Assembly: GCA_016935295.1 (NCBI GenBank) | Contig: JAFGRF010000180.1 | Span: 1 to 7,704, forward strand | Direction: 5' to 3' | Source of the DNA: Caldifarciminota bacterium | Lineage (GTDB): Bacteria; Hydrothermota; Tepidihabitantia; Tepidihabitantales; Tepidihabitantaceae | DNA length: 7,704 nucleotides | In this document: positions 4,921 through 7,704 of the stretch, piece after piece | Position numbering within the stretch: the first letter of the stretch is position 1 | How the letters are laid out: the number at the start of each line of letters is the position of its first letter | The notes under the pieces: generated by a model | Seen by the model: only the letters and a program-made list of their open reading frames with translations | Told to the model about the DNA's origin: nothing | The model's database searches: none | Program-made: the position numbers and the translations under genes

Positions 4921-6561
4921 CTAGCGCTCGACCACGAGCTTCTGGGTAGTGCAGAATCCGTCGGTCTTCGCCCGCACGATGTACACGCCTGCTTCGAGCC
5001 TTCGCAAGTCCAGTATCGCAACGCCGGCTCGCTCGACGGAAATCATCTGCGACAGCACTTCGCGGCCGGTGGCGTCGTATACATCGAGTGTGGCGGCTCC
5101 GGCACCGGGCACGCTGTAGCGCACGGTAGCGAACCGGCCGAGGGGGTTCGGAGTAATCGTGAAAGACGCACGTCCGACCGCGTTCTCCTGCGCCGCAATC
5201 CCGGGGCGCCCGACTGCCAGGGGCCTGACCAGCGTGTCGTTTCCTGGTCTGCCGTCATACGGCAGCAGAGTGATGCTGGTCATGGTGTAGCTGCCCGGCT
5301 CAGGGGTGATCGAATCCAAGAACGTCACTGTCTTAGTCTCGCCCGCCTGAATCGGCCCGCTGTTGGCGGTGCCTGCATAGACAGTGTCGCCGCCGTCAGC
5401 CGAGCTGGTGATGACGAACTCGGCAGCGATGTTGGCACGGTCGCACAAGCCCGCGTTCTTGATTACGACTTGCGGGATGAAGGTAGTATTGGAGTCAATC
5501 GACCCCGGCGGGACGGTTATCTCTTTGGGCGAACCGTCGAGCAACGGGGCATCATAGCAGGCATCGATGGCGAAGTCGTTGTACCAATCCTCAGAGAACA
5601 GCCCCCACTGCTTTGTCCCCGCGAACCAGCCCCAGTCGTTGCCGTCGTAGCACGGGAGAGTCTGGTCGACCCCCAGAAACGGATAGTTTGGCAGGATTGA
5701 CGACTGGCAGTAGGATACGAAGAAGGTGTCGTAGTCGACCTCGACCGGCGGGTCGAACCAGACTTCGTTCATGTGCATGTACATCCATACCTCGGTGTGA
5801 AGTTGGCCGGCCCAGACCCCGAGCTGAGTCCCAGGATCACCGTGAGGGTCACCGTCGTTCCCGTACACTCGGACCTCGGCGTCGTAGTCAGCCCCCGAGT
5901 AGCTCGCAAGCCAGAGCACAGCCTTGCTCAGGGTCAACGGCCGCTCCGGCGCGAAGAACCTCACGGTGAACTCGCTGCCCGCTTGGACCCACGTGTACGC
6001 CTGCTCGAACGTCCCGTCGTTGTAGGTCAGGTGTGCTTCGCCCCAGTTCGAGACCGTGATGCGGCCGGACCTCCAGTCGTTGTTCGGGTTCTGGTCACCG
6101 GCGAGGAACGTTGCCATCGTGTCGAAGTAGACGTGCTCAAAAACCTCCGGGACCCAAGCCGAGAACTCGACCGTGTCGCTAGTGAACGGACCAAGGCTCG
6201 CCACGTAGATGGTCTCCGGACCGTAGACCCGCGCGCCGGCTGCGGTGTCGAAGATCACGCAGCTGACAGGTACGTTCGTCTGTGTCTGAAAACCGTGATT
6301 CTCCACTACGCATCGCGGAATCAGGGTATCACCGAAGGGAACGTATATGTCGAGCATGGGGATGATCGCCGTGACACCGACATCGTTGTCATACGCGAGA
6401 GCCGGTGAACCTGGCGAGGGAGTCGCCTGACGGGAAACCGGCCCCAGCGGCCTAGGACCCAACAACATGCCCATCTGATTCTGAACACCTGCCTGACCCG
6501 CAAGAAGCACGCCTGCCAGCAGCAGACCGGCGCCTATCCTGCGCAGAACCCCATTGGTCAT
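4921..6561 (-). CDS. T9SS cargo protein with CARDB-like and jelly-roll domains
   Basis: This is a 546-residue secreted protein. Residues 1-25 are a signal peptide (basic VLRR, then AGLLLAGVLLAGQAG). Residues 60-172 are a CARDB-like beta domain (VTAIIPMLDIYVPFGDTLIPRCVVENHG, broken here as 64-90). Residues 175-340 form a jelly-roll-like domain with YNDGTFEQAYTW, VRFFAPERPLTLSKAVLW and VRVYGNDGDPHGDPGTQLG, a pattern common in FCB secreted proteins. Residues 345-450 are a second CARDB-like domain (VVIKNAGLCDRANIAAEF). Residues 465-546 are a type A sorting domain: TPNPLGRFATVRYSVPG, LDVYDATGREV, LEAGVYIVRA and the end QKLVVER. Known T9SS substrates lose this tail during export and become surface-bound or released. 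AAAGGAGG 4 nt before the ATG fixes the start. It follows the upstream gene by 39 nt, so the two are probably cotranscribed. A role in adhesion or surface structure is likely; no catalytic residues are seen. Confidence 0.88.
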   Translation of the reverse strand: MTNGVLRRIGAGLLLAGVLLAGQAGVQNQMGMLLGPRPLGPVSRQATPSPGSPALAYDNDVGVTAIIPMLDIYVPFGDTLIPRCVVENHGFQTQTNVPVSCVIFDTAAGARVYGPETIYVASLGPFTSDTVEFSAWVPEVFEHVYFDTMATFLAGDQNPNNDWRSGRITVSNWGEAHLTYNDGTFEQAYTWVQAGSEFTVRFFAPERPLTLSKAVLWLASYSGADYDAEVRVYGNDGDPHGDPGTQLGVWAGQLHTEVWMYMHMNEVWFDPPVEVDYDTFFVSYCQSSILPNYPFLGVDQTLPCYDGNDWGWFAGTKQWGLFSEDWYNDFAIDACYDAPLLDGSPKEITVPPGSIDSNTTFIPQVVIKNAGLCDRANIAAEFVITSSADGGDTVYAGTANSGPIQAGETKTVTFLDSITPEPGSYTMTSITLLPYDGRPGNDTLVRPLAVGRPGIAAQENAVGRASFTITPNPLGRFATVRYSVPGAGAATLDVYDATGREVLSQMISVERAGVAILDLRRLEAGVYIVRAKTDGFCTTQKLVVER

Positions 6562-6565
6562 ACGG

Positions 6566-6573
6566 CCTCCTTT
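6566..6573 (-). promoter_or_regulatory. Ribosome binding site AAAGGAGG
   Basis: A strong Shine-Dalgarno stands 4 nt before the ATG at 6561, inside the 39-nt spacer after the preceding gene's stop. No promoter is visible in that spacer, which supports cotranscription. Confidence 0.75.
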
Positions 6574-6600
6574 GCTATTGCCCGCACTACCTGCAGTTGC

Positions 6601-7704
6601 CTAGCGTTCGACGACCACTTTCTGGCTTGCGGCATGGCCGCCGGTCGTCGACCTGACTACATATACTCCCGACTTGGATAGCGGCAGGAAGTTCAGGCCC
6701 TTGGCCGCGGTCTGCCGAGCCACGACTCTGCCGAGAGCGTCAAACACGAGCACGTCTGTCTCGACGTCGGAACTGAAAGAGATCCCACACCGGCACGGGT
6801 TAGACACGAGCCTGATTCCAGACCGGGCCGCAATCGGCGGCCTTGCCTCCGCCACCCCTCCGGCGTCGGTGGTCTTGAGAATGTGCGTTCCGGCCGCCGC
6901 ATAGCCGGTGTCGGGACCATTCGGGAAGCATATGCTGGTAATCGTGGCAGTGACTCCCGGGTCATCCGTGGCCCGGATTTCGTACGTACTGTACGTCCTG
7001 CCGATGAAGCCATGGGACCCGCCGACGAACGCGACCTCCGCGCTCGCGTAGTCAACGCAGGAGAGCGGGAGGGGCGGGCAGGTCACGCTGTCCCACTTGG
7101 GATAGCCCCCGGTTGCAGTGTACCTGACAACACCCACGCCCAGCGCCGTGTCATTCCCGACGAGGTAGGCCCGGTTGTTCTCGCTCTTCGAGTACGAGGC
7201 CGCAACGAGGCTGCAGCCCGGAGCCTGCGGATCCTGGTACTGCCCGGAGGGCCAGCCGTAGACGAAACCACTTAGGCCGAAAACGATGCCTGTGCTGTCA
7301 TTTGCGACCGCGCAGCCTGTCGACCAGTCGTCTCCACCACCCACGGAAATGGACAACCAAGTGGTTCCACCGTCCGTCGTCATGTACACCCTGACAGCGG
7401 AAATCCGTGGGTACACGCCGATGAACCCGGTCTGACCGTTCTCCGGGAAAGACACGTAGGTCAGCATGTCGGTGCCGCCGACCATCATGGGAGTCCAGTT
7501 GGCTCCGCCATCCGTGGTCACGAAGGCAGATCCGGCCTCACCGACCGCATACCCGATGTCGTTGTCTATGAGGTAGACGGACCTGAGAGCGCCGCCCAAC
7601 GGGTCCCGCAACTGAACCACCCAAGCGTCCCCACCGTCCGTGGTCTTGATGATCAGCCCGCCCCGACCGCCCATGCTGTCCGGTACGGCACCGACCGCGT
7701 ATCC
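6601..7704 (-). CDS. Asp-box/YCF48-like beta-propeller protein with T9SS sorting domain (5' end missing)
   Basis: The frame is open to the right edge: ten codons (GYAVGAVPDS) precede the first visible ATG at 7674 and already belong to a repeat, so the true start is outside the window. The 367 visible residues carry BNR/Asp-box repeats TTDGGDAW (21-28), TTDGGANW (63-70) and TTDGGTTW (109-116), spaced 42-46 residues, and a degenerate KTTDAGG (277-283). The lead-in 'GYAVGxxGxxxxTTDGG' is typical of YCF48/photosystem-II-assembly-like and sialidase-type propellers. In FCB bacteria these are usually surface proteins without photosynthetic function. The last 75 or so residues are a T9SS type A sorting domain: RLVSNPCRCGISFS, VLVFDALGRVVAR, SGVYVVRS and the end QKVVVER. 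It is the upstream member of a two-gene unit with another T9SS cargo protein 39 nt downstream. Specific ligand unknown. Confidence 0.87.
   Translation of the reverse strand, partial: GYAVGAVPDSMGGRGGLIIKTTDGGDAWVVQLRDPLGGALRSVYLIDNDIGYAVGEAGSAFVTTDGGANWTPMMVGGTDMLTYVSFPENGQTGFIGVYPRISAVRVYMTTDGGTTWLSISVGGGDDWSTGCAVANDSTGIVFGLSGFVYGWPSGQYQDPQAPGCSLVAASYSKSENNRAYLVGNDTALGVGVVRYTATGGYPKWDSVTCPPLPLSCVDYASAEVAFVGGSHGFIGRTYSTYEIRATDDPGVTATITSICFPNGPDTGYAAAGTHILKTTDAGGVAEARPPIAARSGIRLVSNPCRCGISFSSDVETDVLVFDALGRVVARQTAAKGLNFLPLSKSGVYVVRSTTGGHAASQKVVVER

Noticed and set aside
5773..6408. 211-codon open frame on the plus strand opposite the T9SS cargo gene
   Set aside because: Shadow frame of a clearly coding minus-strand gene; Arg/Val-rich and without domain signature.

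Overview
The window is GC-rich DNA from an uncultured-looking bacterium of the FCB (Fibrobacteres-Chlorobi-Bacteroidetes) group. The main clue is that the two right-hand proteins end in type IX secretion (T9SS) type A sorting domains finishing in QKLVVER and QKVVVER. A lipoprotein with a YFPLxxGxxWxY motif, the Asp-box protein and the word-like intergenic repeats resemble candidate division WOR-3 (Stahlbacteria) genomes. That placement is inference from recall; no 16S, tRNA or ribosomal gene is present to confirm it.

Layout. Positions 1-376 are non-coding: short GC hairpins, a pyrimidine-rich tract, a perfect 10-bp inverted repeat and a strong-looking sigma70-type promoter. A small lipoprotein gene (377-925, +) follows. 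Positions 926-1110 and 1624-2119 are non-coding mosaics of short recurring words (CAAGC-type words, GGTCCTTGG, CGCCAGT, CTCCCCAATC). They flank an unrecognised, probably cytoplasmic protein (1111-1623, -).

Next is a divergent pair. On the minus strand (2120-3598) is a secreted, cysteine-rich protein that I read as a CHAP/papain-like peptidase or amidase (candidate Cys121, His214, Asn242) with a C-terminal discoidin-like beta domain. On the plus strand (3794-4870) is a secreted three-domain beta-sandwich protein with a TTG start. Their shared 195-bp spacer holds a perfect 9-bp inverted repeat whose two arms each carry a TTGACA -35 box, one per strand.

On the right, a two-gene minus-strand unit encodes T9SS cargo: an Asp-box/YCF48-like propeller protein (6601 to beyond the right edge, 5' end missing) and, 39 nt downstream, a CARDB/jelly-roll protein (4921-6561). 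It converges on the plus-strand gene with a 50-nt gap.

How they fit together: five of the six genes encode exported proteins (lipoprotein, secreted enzyme, binding-domain protein, two T9SS cargo). The window is therefore a surface/secretome region, not a metabolic operon. No defence system, CRISPR, RNA gene or intact mobile element was found. The most notable non-coding signals are the interlocked divergent promoters, the evidence for leaderless starts at two genes (ATG exactly 7 nt after the -10 box in both), and the recurring word repeats.
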